From positions 58,158,164 through 58,222,163 of the forward strand of contig JAKGHH010000004.1 in the NCBI GenBank assembly GCA_022828595.1: DNA of 64,000 bases, read 5' to 3'. Below, piece after piece: positions 13,826 through 26,953 of the stretch. The notes below the pieces were generated by a model. The model saw nothing but the letters and a program-made list of their open reading frames with translations, searched no databases and had not been told where the DNA came from. The DNA is from Nelumbo lutea (lineage: Eukaryota > Streptophyta > Magnoliopsida > Proteales > Nelumbonaceae). A program made the position numbers and the translations under genes. Position 1 is the first letter of the stretch. Each line of letters opens with the position of its first letter.

Positions 13826-16800
13826 ATTACCGCCCTAAAGGCACAATTATCTCTTATACCCTTTATATCTCCCTAAATAAGCAAAATCCAATCACTCAGA
13901 CTTATAAGTGCCAAACAGAACCTATACGATCCGATTCAAGGTAATCCAATTTGGCAACGTAAATGTGCTTCTGCTAAACCAACTAACTTAAATTTCTTAG
14001 GATAAAAAAAAATATGTTTTGGTATTTCATTGTCAAAAATTTCAAAACACTAACAATTTCATCGCCAGAAAAGTCTTCAAAAACCCTAATGAATAAAACA
14101 TTAAACTATTACGGCCAAACTACAAACAGCGATCACTCTCAGCGTCTTAGAACAATCTGCCCAATAGAGTCTGTTGGAACAAAGTTCTAACGAAACCCAT
14201 CCGGGCCAACCCAAAGTGGAATCCACACAACTATTTCATGTTGACCGAAACCATCATTTCGTAACTAATAAAGCAAAAGTGTAGGAAAAATTATCCAACT
14301 TACTTAAAAAATCCAACCAAAGCTATAGATAGCATCCCAGAATGTTGCCATCAAAGAAAATGGTTGCTTAATTCAGTCCCAACAATCCAATACTATCCAA
14401 ACCGACCTCATTTATCAAGTCAAAACCTAAAATAAAGTCAGCAAAACAACTTATTTAGAGAAGTTGGGAAATCAACATCAAACTGAAATACTAAAATCAA
14501 AACAATGCAAAAACAACGACCAATCCATAATAAACCCATTTAAACAACGTAAAAAATACATAGAGATATAACTTAACATAAATCACATCAACCAACAATT
14601 ACCGAGCTCATGCCCCTAAAGCAACATTTTTTCCTATACCCTTTATATCTCCTTAAATAAGTTAAAATCACTCACTCAGACTTACTAGTGCCAAACAGAA
14701 CCTATAGGCTCCAATTCAAGCTAATCCACTTTGACGATGTAAACGTCCTTGTGCTAAACTAACTAAATTAAGCTTCTACGGATCAAAAAAGATGTTTTGG
14801 TATTTCATTGCCAAATATTTCAAAAAAAGAACAATTTCATAGCCAGAAAATTCTTTGAAAACCCTAACGAATAACACATTAAATTATTATGGCCAAAGTA
14901 CAGCTGCGATCACTCTCAACATTATAGAACAGTCTGCCCAATAGAGTCTGTTGGAACAGAGCTCTAACAAAACCCAACCGGGCCAACCCAAATTGGAATC
15001 CACACACCCATTTCATGTCGACTGAAACGATCATTCCGTAACTAATTAAGCAAAAGCATAGGAAAAATTATCCAATTTACTTAAAAAATCAAACCAGCTA
15101 TAGATAGCATCCAGAATGATGCCATCAAAGAAAATGGTTGCTGAAATCAGTCCCAACAATCCAATATATCCAAACCGACCTAATTTATCAAATTTATTCC
15201 CTTGAAAGATCAAATATAGCTAAGCTTAACAATGAACCAGCCATACCCAAATAAAATAAGAAAACCAATCAACACCTCTCTAAAAAATAAATAGACCAAG
15301 TCGCAGGAAAATAAAAAAAATAAATGATCAATCCAAATAGTCCCCCATCTAAACAATCTAAAACAAAACAAAAAAAGAAACTTGTCTTACTCAATTTAAC
15401 CCATAAGATAGAGCTTTATACAGATCTAATCACACTATTCTTAATTAAACAAACCCAATATAACTTATAGCACATGCTGCATAATCTCCCAAAGCAAAGT
15501 TAAACAAAACCAACTTATTTATAGAAGTTGGAAAATCAACTCCGCTCCATCAAAAACTGAAACTTTACCTACTAAAATCAAAACAATGCAAATAAACAAC
15601 AACCAATCCATAACAAACCCATTTAAACAACGTAAAAAAAACATAGAGATATAACTTGACATAAATCACATCAACCAACAAATACTGACCTCATTAAACC
15701 CTAAAGGCACCATTTTCTCTTATACCCTTTATATCTCCCTAAATGAGTTAAATCCACTCACTCAGACTTATTAGTGCCAAACAGAACATATAGGATCCAA
15801 TTCAAGCTAAGCCACTCTGGCGATGTAAACGTCCTTGTGCTAAACTAACTAACTTAAGCTTCTAAGGATAAAAAAAGATGTTTTTGTATTTCATTGCCAA
15901 ATATTTCAAAAAAAGAACAATTTCATAATCAGAAAAGTCTTTGAAAACCCTAACGAATAACACAATAAATTATTATGGCCAAAATACAAACTGCGAGCAC
16001 TCTCTGCATCTTACAACAGTCTGCCAAATAGAGTTTGTTGGAACAGAGATCTAACAAAACCCAACCGGGCCAACCCAAATTGAAATCCACACAACCATTT
16101 CATGTCGACTGAAACGATCATTCCGTAACTAATAAAGCAAAAGCATAGGAAAAATTATCCAATTTACTTAAAAAAGTCCAACCAAAGCTATTGATAAGAT
16201 CCCACGATGAAGCCATCAAAGAAAATCGTTGCTGAAAACATTCCAAAGAATCCAATATATACCAGCGACCTAATTTATCAAGTCAAAAACTAAAATAAAG
16301 TCAGCCCATACGAAAAAAGATGCGGATAATTTTAGATTATTCCCTATCTAACCAACCAACCCTGATGCAAATGAATCAAACTCAACATAGAGAAAACCAT
16401 CTGGAGAGATCAAATATAGCTAAGCTTAACCAAACCTAATCTTCCAACTAATATGAAACTGAGTCTATCCATACCGAAGTAGAAGCAATTATAGGTTATC
16501 CAAAACTAACAAATACGTGGCAAACCAATAAAAAGTTAATCTAATCAAAACTGACAGAAACAAACCAGGCATACCCAAATAAAGTTGGAAATCAAATCAA
16601 CTCCTCTCTAAAATATAAGTAGACTAAGCCGTAGGTAAATAAAACAAATAAAAGTTGATCAATCCAAACAGTCCCCCGTCTAAACAATCTAAAACAAAAC
16701 AAAACAAGAAACTTGTCTTACTCAATTTAACCCAGAAGAATAGAGCTTATTACAGATCTAATAACACAATTCTTAATTAAACTAACACAATATAACTTAT

Positions 16801-19800
16801 AGCACAGGCTGCATAATCTTCCAAATCAAAGTTAAACAAAACCAATTTATTTAGGGAAGTTGGGAAATCAACTCCACTCCATCAAAAACTGAAGCTTTAC
16901 CTACTAAAATCAAAACAATGCAAATAAACAACGACCAATCCATAACAAACCCATTTAAATAACGTAAAAAAAAAACATAGAGATATAACTTGACATAAAT
17001 CACATCAACCAACAAATACCGAGCTCATTAAGCCCTAAAGGCACCATTTTCACTTATACCCTTTATATCTCCCTAAATAAGTTAAATCCACTCACTAAGA
17101 CTTATTAGTGCCAAACAGAACCTATAGGATCCAATGATGCCATCAAAGAAAATCGTTGCTGAAAACAGTCCAAACAATCCAATATATACAAACCGACCTA
17201 ATTTATCAAGTCAAAAACTAAAATAAAGTCAGCCCATACGAAATAAGATGCGGATAATTTTAAATTATTCCCTTTCTAACCAACCAACCCTGATGCAAAT
17301 GAATCCAACTGAACATAAAGAAACCATCTAGTAGAGATCAAATATAGCTAAGCTTAACCAAACCTAATCTTTCAACTCCTATGAAACTGAGTCTATCCAT
17401 ACAAAGTAGAAACAATTACAAACTATCCAAAACTAACTAAGACATGGCAAACCAATCAAATCAAAGCTGATAGAAATGAACCACGCATACACAAATAAAG
17501 TTGAAAATCAAATCAACTCTCTCTAAAATATATAAGTAGACCAAGCCGTACGTAAATAAAAAAAATAAAAGTTGATCAATCCACATAGTCCCCGTCTAAA
17601 CAATCTAAAACAAAAACAAGAAACTTGTCTTACTCATTTTAACCCATAAGAATAGAGATTATGAGATTATTAAGAACACTATTCTTAATTAAACAAACCC
17701 AATATAACTTATAGCACAGGCTGCATAATCTCCCAAATCTAAGTTAAACAAAACCAACTTATTTAGAGAAGTTGGGAAATCAACTCCGCTCCATCAAAAA
17801 CTGAAACTTTACCTACTAAAATCAAAACAATGCAAATAAACAACGACCAATCCATAACAAACCCATTTAAACAACGTAAAAAAAACATAGAGATATAACT
17901 TGACATAAATCACATCAACCAACAAATACCGAGCTCATTAAGCCCCTAAAGGCACCATTTTCTCTTATACCCTTTATATCTCCCTAAATAAGTTAAATCC
18001 ACTCACTCAGACTTATTAGTGCCAAACAGAACCTATAGGATCCAATTCAAGCTAATCCACTCTGGCGATGTTAACGTCCTTGTGCTAAACTAACTAACCT
18101 AATCTTCTAAGGATCAAAAAAGATATTTTGGTATTTGTTTTTCAAATATTTCAAAAAAAGAACAATTTCATAGCCAGAAAAGTCTTTGAAAACCCTAACA
18201 AATAACACATTAAATTATTATGGCCAAACTACAAACTGCGATCACTCTCAGCATTTTAGAACAGTCTGCCCAATAGAGTCTGTTGGAACAGAGCTCTAAC
18301 AAAACCCAACCGGGCCAACCCAAATTGGGATCCACACAACCATTTCATGTCGACTGAAACGATCATTCCGTAACTAATAAAGCAAAAGCATAGGAAAAAT
18401 TACCCAATTTACTTAAAAAATCCAACCAAAGCGATCGATAGCATCCCATAATAATGCCATCAAAGAACATCGTTGCTGAAAACAGTCCAAACAATCCAAT
18501 ATATACAAACCGACCTAATTTATCAAGTCAAAAACTAAAATATAGTCAGCCCATACAAAATAAGATGCGGATAATTTTAGATTATTCCCTTTCTAACCAA
18601 CCAACCCTGATGCAAATGAATCAAACTCAACATAGAGAAACCATCTGGTAGAGATCAAATATAACTAAGCTTAACCAAACCTAATCTTCCAACTCCTATG
18701 AAACTGAGTCTATCCATACTAAGTAGAAGCAATTACAGACTATCCAAAACTAACCAAGACGTGGCAAACCAATCAAATCAAAGCTGACCGAAATGAACCG
18801 GGCATACCCAAATAAAGTTGAAAATCAAATCAACTCCTCTCTAAAATATAAGTAGACCAAGCCGTAGGTAAATAAAACAAATAAAAGTTGATCAATCCAA
18901 ACAGTCCCCGTCTAAACAATCTAAAACAAAACAAAACAAGAAACTTGTCTTACTCAATTTAACCCATAAGAATAGAGCTTATTACAGATCGAATAACACA
19001 ATTCTTAATTAAACAAACACAATATAACTTATAGCACAAGCTCCATAATCTCCCAAATCAAAGTTAAACATAACCAATTTATTTAGAGAAGTTGGGAAAT
19101 CAACTCTGCCCCATCAAAAACTTAAACCTTACCTACTAAAATCAAAACAATGCAAATAAACAACGACTAATCCATAACAAACCCATTTAAACAACGTAAA
19201 AAAAACATAGAGATATAACTTGACATAAATCACATCAACCAACAAATACCGAGCTCATGAAGCCCCTAAAGGCACCATTTTCTCTTATACCCTTTATATC
19301 TCCCTAAATAAGTTAAATCCACTCACCCAGACTTATTGTGCCAAACAGAACCAATAGGATCCAATTCAAGCTAATGCACTCTGGCGATGTAAACGTTCTT
19401 GTGCTAAACTAACTAACCTAAGCTTCAAAGGATCGAAAAAGATGTTTTGGTATTTCATTGCCAAATATTTCAAAAAAAGAACAATTTCATAGCCATAAAA
19501 GTTTTTGAAAACCCTAACGAATAACACATTAAATTATTATGGCCAAACTACAAACTGCGATCACTCTCAGCATCTTAGAAAAGTCTGCCCAATAGAGTCT
19601 GTTGGAATAGAGCTCTAACAAAACCCAACCGGGCCAACCCAAACTAGAATCCACAAAACCATTTCATGTCGACTGAAACGATCATTCCGTAACTAATAAA
19701 GCAAAAGCATAGGAAAAATTATCCAATTTACTTAAAAAATCCAACCACAGCTATCGTTAGCATCCCACAATGATGCCATCAAAGAAAATCATTGCTGAAA

Positions 19801-20568
19801 ACAGTCCAAACAATCCAATATATACAAACCGACCTAATTTATCAAGTCAAAAACTAAAATAAAGTCAGCCCATACGAAATAAGATGCGGATAATTTTAGA
19901 TTATTCCCTTTCTAACCAACCAACTCTGATGCAAATGAATCAAACTCAACATAGAGAAACCATCTGGTAGAGATCAAATATAACTAAGCTTAACCAAACC
20001 TAATCTTCCAACTCCTATGAAACTGAGTCTATCCATACTAAGTAGAAGCAATGAGAGACTATACAAAACTAACCAAGACATGGCAAACCAATCAAATCAA
20101 AACTGACAGAAATGAACCAGACATACCCAAATAAAGTTGAAAATCAAATCAACTCCTCTCTAAATTATAAGTAGACCAAACCGTAGGTAAATAAAACAAA
20201 TAAAAGTTGATTAATCCAAACAGTCACCGCCTAAACAATCTAAAACAAAACAAAACAAAAACGTGTCTTTATCAATTTAACGCACAAGAATAGGGCTTAT
20301 TAGAACTCTAATCACACTATTCTTAATTAAGCAAACCCATTATAACTTATACCACTGACAGCATAACCTCTCAAATCTAAGCTAAACAAAACCAACTTAT
20401 TTAGAGAAGTTGGGAAATCAACTCCGCCCCATCAAAAACTGAAACTTTACCTACTAAAATCAAAACAATGCAAACAAACAACGACAAATCCAAATAAACC
20501 CATTTAAACAATGTAAAAAATACATAGAGATATAACTTAACATAAATAACATCAATCAACAATTACTG
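13826..20568 (-). repeat. Higher-order satellite unit 2 (~6.74 kb)
   Basis: This is the second consecutive copy of the multi-monomer block. Its first third (about 14.4-15.9 kb) is eroded, with fused and deleted monomers near 14445 and 15190. From about 17.0 to 20.6 kb it is nearly identical to unit 3 at an offset of 6,383-6,385 bp. That identity includes a 198-bp stretch (18454-18651) that gives the same translation at 24839-25036. It lacks the 8041/21173 junction shared by units 1 and 3. Confidence 0.8.
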
Positions 20569-23500
20569 AGCTCATTACCCCCCTAAAGGCACAATTATCT
20601 CTTATACCCTTTATATCTCCCAAAATAAGCAAAACCCAATCACTCAGACTTATAAATGCCAAACAGAACCTATACGATCCGATTCAAGGTAATCCACTAT
20701 GGCGATGTAATTGTTCTTCTGCTAAACCAACTAACTTAAGCTTCTTATGATAAAAAAATACGTTTTGTTATTTCATTGTCAGAAATTTCAAAGCACTAAC
20801 AATTTCATCGCCAGAAAATTCTTCGAAAACCCTAATGAATAAAACATTAAACTATTAGGGCTAAACTACAAACAGCGATCACTCTCAGCATCTTAGAACA
20901 GTCTGCCCAATAGAGTCTGTTGGAACAGAGATCTAACGAAACCCAACCGGGCCAACCCAAATTGGAATCCACACAACTATTTCATGTTGACCGAAACGAT
21001 CATTTCGTAACTAATAAAGCAAAAGTGTAGGAAAAATTATCCAACTTATTTAAAAAATCCAACCAAAGCTATAGATAGCATCCCAGAATGATGCCATCAA
21101 AGAAAATGGTTGCTGAAATCAGTCCCAACAATCCAATACTATCCAAACCGACCTAATTTATCAAATCAAAACCTGAAATCAGTCCCTAAAGGCACCATTT
21201 TTTCTTCTACCCTTTATATCTCCCTAAATAAGTTAAATCCACTCAATCAAAATTATTAGTGCCAAATAGAACCTATAGGATCAAATACAAGCTAATCCAC
21301 TCTACCCATGTAACCTAAGGATCAAAAAAGATGTTTTGGTATTTCATTGCCAAATATTTCAAAAAAAGAACAATTTCATAGCTAGAAAATTCTTTGAAAA
21401 CCGTAACGAATAACACATTAAATTATTATGGCCAAACTACAAACTGTGATCATTCTCAGCATCTTACAACAGTCTGCCCAATAGAATTTGTTGGAACAGA
21501 GCTCTAACAAAACCAAACTGGGCCAACCCAAATTGGAATCCACACAACCATTTCATGTCGACTGAAACGATCATTCCGTAACTAATAAAGTAAAAGCATA
21601 GGAAAAATTATCCAATTTACTTAAAAGAACCAGACATACCCAAATAAAATAGGAAGTCAAGTCAACACCTCTCTAAATATAAGTAGACCAAGTCGTAGGT
21701 AAATAAAACAAATAAATGTTGATCAATCCAAATAGTCCCCCATCTAAACAATCTAAAACAAAACAAAAAAAGAAACTTGTCTTACTCAATTTAACCCATA
21801 AGAATAGAGCTTATTACAGATCTAATCACACTATTTTTAATTAAACAAACCCAATATAACTTATAGCACATGCTGCATAATCTCCCAAAGCAAAGTTAAA
21901 CAAAACCAACTTATTTGGAGAAGTTAGGAAGTCAACTCCGCTCCATCAAAAACTGAAACTTTACCTACTAAAATCAAAACAATGCAAATAAACAATGACC
22001 AATCCATAACAAACCCATTTAAACAACATAAAAAAAACATAGAGATATAACTTGACATAAATCACATTAACCAACAAATACCGAGCTCATTAAGCCCTAA
22101 TGGCACCGTTTTCTCTTATACCCTTTATATCTCCCTAAATAAGTTAAATCCACTCACTCAGACTTATTAGTGCCAAACAGAACCTATAGGATCCAATTCA
22201 AGCTAATCCACTCTGGCGATGTAAACGTCCTTGTGCTAAACTAACAAACCTAAGCTTCTAAGGATCAAAAAAGATGTTTTGGTATTTCATTGCCAAATAT
22301 TTCAAAAAAAGAACAATTTCATAGCCAGAAAAGTCTTTGAAAACCCTAACGAATAACACATTAAATTATTATGGCCAAACTACAAACTGCGATCACTCTC
22401 AGCATCTTACAACAGTCTGCCCAATAGAGTTTGTTGGAACAGAGATCTAACAAAACCCAACCGGGCCAACCCAAATTGAAATCCACACAACCATTTCATG
22501 TCGACTGAAACGATCATTCCGTAACTAATAAAGCAAAAGCATAGGAAAAATTATCCAATTTACTAAAAAAGTCCAACCAAAGCTATTGATAAGATCCCAC
22601 AATGATGCCATGAAAGAAAATCGTTGCTGAAAACAGTCCACACAATCCAATATAGACAAACCGACCTAATTTATCAAGTCAAAAACTAAAATAAAGTCAG
22701 CCCATACGAAATAAGATGCGGATAATTTTAGATTATTCCCTTTCTTACCAACCAACCCTGATGCAAATGAATCAAACTCAACATAGAGAAACCATCTGGT
22801 AGAGATCAAATATAGCTAAGCTTAACCAAACCTAATCTTCCAACTCCTATGAAACTGAGTCTATCCATACTAAGTAGAAGCAATGATAGACTATCCAAAA
22901 CTAACCAAGACATGGCAAACCAATCAAATCAAAACTGACAGAAATGAACCAGACATACCCAAATAAAGTTGAAAATCAAATCAACTCCTCTCTAAATTAT
23001 AAGTAGACCAAGCCGTAGGTAAATAAAACAAATAAAAGTTGATCAATCCAAACAGTCCCCGTCTAAACAATCTAAAACAAAACAAAACAAGAAACTTGTC
23101 TTACTCAATTTAACCCAGAAGAATAGAGCTTATTACAGATCTAATAACACAATTCTTAATTAAACTAACACAATATAACTTATAGCACAGGCTGCATAAT
23201 CTTCCAAATCAAAGTTAAACAAAACCAATTTATTTAGGGAAGTTGGGAAATCAACTCCACTCCATCAAAAACTGAAGCTTTACCTACTAAAATCAAAACA
23301 ATGCAAATAAACAACGACCAATCCATAACAAACCCATTTAAATAACGTAAAAAAAAAACATAGAGATATAACTTGACATAAATCACATCAACCAACAAAT
23401 ACCGAGCTCATTAAGCCCTAAAGGCACCATTTTCACTTATACCCTTTATATCTCCCTAAATAAGTTAAATCCACTCACTAAGACTTATTAGTGCCAAACA

Positions 23501-26500
23501 GAACCTATAGGATCCAATGATGCCATCAAAGAAAATCGTTGCTGAAAACAGTCCAAACAATCCAATATATACAAACCGACCTAATTTATCAAGTCAAAAA
23601 CTAAAATAAAGTCAGCCCATACGAAATAAGATGCGGATAATTTTAAATTATTCCCTTTCTAACCAACCAACCCTGATGCAAATGAATCCTACTGAACATA
23701 AAGTAACCATATATTAGAGATCAAATATAGCTAAGCTTAACCAAACCTAATCTTTCAACTCCTATGAAACTGAGTCTATCCATACAAAGTAGAAACAATT
23801 ACAAACTATCCAAAACTAACTAAGACATGGCAAACCAATCAAATCAAAGCTGATAGAAATGAACCAGGCATACACAAATAAAGTTGAAAATCAAATCAAC
23901 TCCTCTCTAAAATATAAGTAGACCAAGCCGTACGTAAATAAAACAAATAAAAGTTGATCAATCCAAACAGTCCCCGTCTAAACAATCTAAAACAAAACAA
24001 AACAAGAAACTTGTCTTACTCAATTTAACCCATAAGAATAGAGATTATTACAGATCTAAGAACACAATTCTTAATTAAACAAACACAATATAACTTATAG
24101 CATAGGCTGCATAATCTCCCAAATCAAAGTTAAACAAAACCAATTTATTTAGAGAAGTTGGGAAATCAACTCCGCTCCATCAAAAACTGAAACTTTACCT
24201 ACTAAAATCAAAACAATGCAAATAAACAACGACCAATCCATAACAAACCCATTTAAACAACGTAAAAAAAACATAGAGATATAACTTGACATAAATCACA
24301 TCAACCAACAAATACCGAGCTCATTAAGCCCCTAAAGGCACCATTTTCTCTTATACCCTTTATATCTCCCTAAATAAGTTAAATCCACTCACTCAGACTT
24401 ATTAGTGCCAAACAGAACCTATAGGATCCAATTCAAGCTAATCCACTCTGGCGATGTAAACGTCCTTGTGCTAAACTAACTAACTTAAGCTTCTAAGGAT
24501 CAAAAAAGATGTTTTGGTATTTCATTGCCAAATATTTCAAAAAAAGAACAATTTCATAGCCAGAAAATTCTTTGAAAACCCTAACGAATAACACATTAAA
24601 TTATTATGGCCAAAGTACAGCTGCGATCACTCTCAACATTATAGAACAGTCTGCCCAATAGAGTCTGTTGGAACAGAGCTCTAACAAAACCCAACCGGGC
24701 CAACCCAAATTGGGATCCACACAACCATTTCATGTCGACTGAAACGATCATTCCGTAACTAATAAAGCAAAAGCATAGGAAAAATTACCCAATTTACTTA
24801 AAAAATCCAACCAAAGCGATCGATAGCATCCCATAATAATGCCATCAAAGAACATCGTTGCTGAAAACAGTCCAAACAATCCAATATATACAAACCGACC
24901 TAATTTATCAAGTCAAAAACTAAAATATAGTCAGCCCATACAAAATAAGATGCGGATAATTTTAGATTATTCCCTTTCTAACCAACCAACCCTGATGCAA
25001 ATGAATCAAACTCAACATAGAGAAACCATCTGGTAGAGATCAAATATAACTAAGCTTAACCAAACCTAATCTTCCAACTCCTATGAAACTGAGTCTATCC
25101 ATACTAAGTAGAAGCAATTACAGACTATCCAAAACTAACCAAGACGTGGCAAACCAATCAAATCAAAGCTGACCGAAATGAACCGGGCATACCCAAATAA
25201 AGTTGAAAATCAAATCAACTCCTCTCTAAAATATAAGTAGACCAAGCCGTAGGTAAATAAAACAAATAAAAGTTGATCAATCCAAACAGTCCCCGTCTAA
25301 ACAATCTAAAACAAAACAAAACAAGAAACTTGTCTTACTCAATTTAACCCATAAGAATAGAGCTTATTACAGATCTAATAACACAATTCTTAATTAAACA
25401 AACACAATATAACTTATAGCACAAGCTCCATAATCTCCCAAATCAAAGTTAAACATAACCAATTTATTTAGAGAAGTTGGGAAATCAACTCTGCCCCATC
25501 AAAAACTTAAACCTTACCTACTAAAATCAAAACAATGCAAATAAACAACGACTAATCCATAACAAACCCATTTAAACAACGTAAAAAAAACATAGAGATA
25601 TAACTTGACATAAATCACATCAACCAACAAATACCGAGCTCATGAAGCCCCTAAAGGCACCATTTTCTCTTATACCCTTTATATCTCCCTAAATAAGTTA
25701 AATCCACTCACCCAGACTTATTGTGCCAAACAGAACCAATAGGATCCAATTCAAGCTAATGCACTCTGGCGATGTAAACGTTCTTGTGCTAAACTAACTA
25801 ACCTAAGCTTCAAAGGATCGAAAAAGATGTTTTGGTATTTCATTGCCAAATATTTCAAAAAAAGAACAATTTCATAGCCATAAAAGTTTTTGAAAACCCT
25901 AACGAATAACACATTAAATTATTATGGCCAAACTACAAACTGCGATCACTCTCAGCATCTTAGAAAAGTCTGCCCAATAGAGTCTGTTGGAATAGAGCTC
26001 TAACAAAACCCAACCGGGCCAACCCAAACTAGAATCCACAAAACCATTTCATGTCGACTGAAACGATCATTCCGTAACTAATAAAGCAAAAGCATAGGAA
26101 AAATTATCCAATTTACTTAAAAAATCCAACCACAGCTATCGTTAGCATCCCACAATGATGCCATCAAAGAAAATCATTGCTGAAAACAGTCCAAACAATC
26201 CAATATATACAAACCGACCTAATTTATCAAGTCAAAAACTAAAATAAAGTCAGCCCATACGAAATAAGATGCGGATAATTTTAGATTATTCCCTTTCTAA
26301 CCAACCAACTCTGATGCAAATGAATCAAACTCAACATAGAGAAACCATCTGGTAGAGATCAAATATAACTAAGCTTAACCAAACCTAATCTTCCAACTCC
26401 TATGAAACTGAGTCTATCCATACTAAGTAGAAGCAATGAGAGACTATACAAAACTAACCAAGACATGGCAAACCAATCAAATCAAAACTGACAGAAATGA

Positions 26501-26953
26501 ACCAGACATACCCAAATAAAGTTGAAAATCAAATCAACTCCTCTCTAAATTATAAGTAGACCAAACCGTAGGTAAATAAAACAAATAAAAGTTGATTAAT
26601 CCAAACAGTCACCGCCTAAACAATCTAAAACAAAACAAAACAAAAACGTGTCTTTATCAATTTAACGCACAAGAATAGGGCTTATTAGAACTCTAATCAC
26701 ACTATTCTTAATTAAGCAAACCCATTATAACTTATACCACTGACAGCATAACCTCTCAAATCTAAGCTAAACAAAACCAACTTATTTAGAGAAGTTGGGA
26801 AATCAACTCCGCCCCATCAAAAACTGAAACTTTACCTACTAAAATCAAAACAATGCAAACAAACAACGACAAATCCAAATAAACCCATTTAAACAATGTA
26901 AAAAATACATAGAGATATAACTTAACATAAATAACATCAATCAACAATTACTG
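20569..26953 (-). repeat. Higher-order satellite unit 3 (~6.39 kb), mosaic
   Basis: The front part (21173 to about 23500) follows unit 1 at an offset near 13,134. The back part (from 23.4 kb) follows unit 2 at an offset of 6,383-6,385. A short internal patch at about 24457-24705 instead carries variants of the monomer at 14.78-14.99 kb. The unit is therefore a mosaic, as expected from unequal exchange or gene conversion. From 26954 to 31744 the array continues with less regular monomers. Confidence 0.78.

Noticed and set aside
18454..18651. Two identical 65-residue frames (18454 and 24839), suggesting a conserved small protein
   Set aside because: Both lie inside the satellite at the 6,385-bp block offset. 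Identity is explained by DNA duplication, other monomers break the frame, and the composition is that of the repeat.
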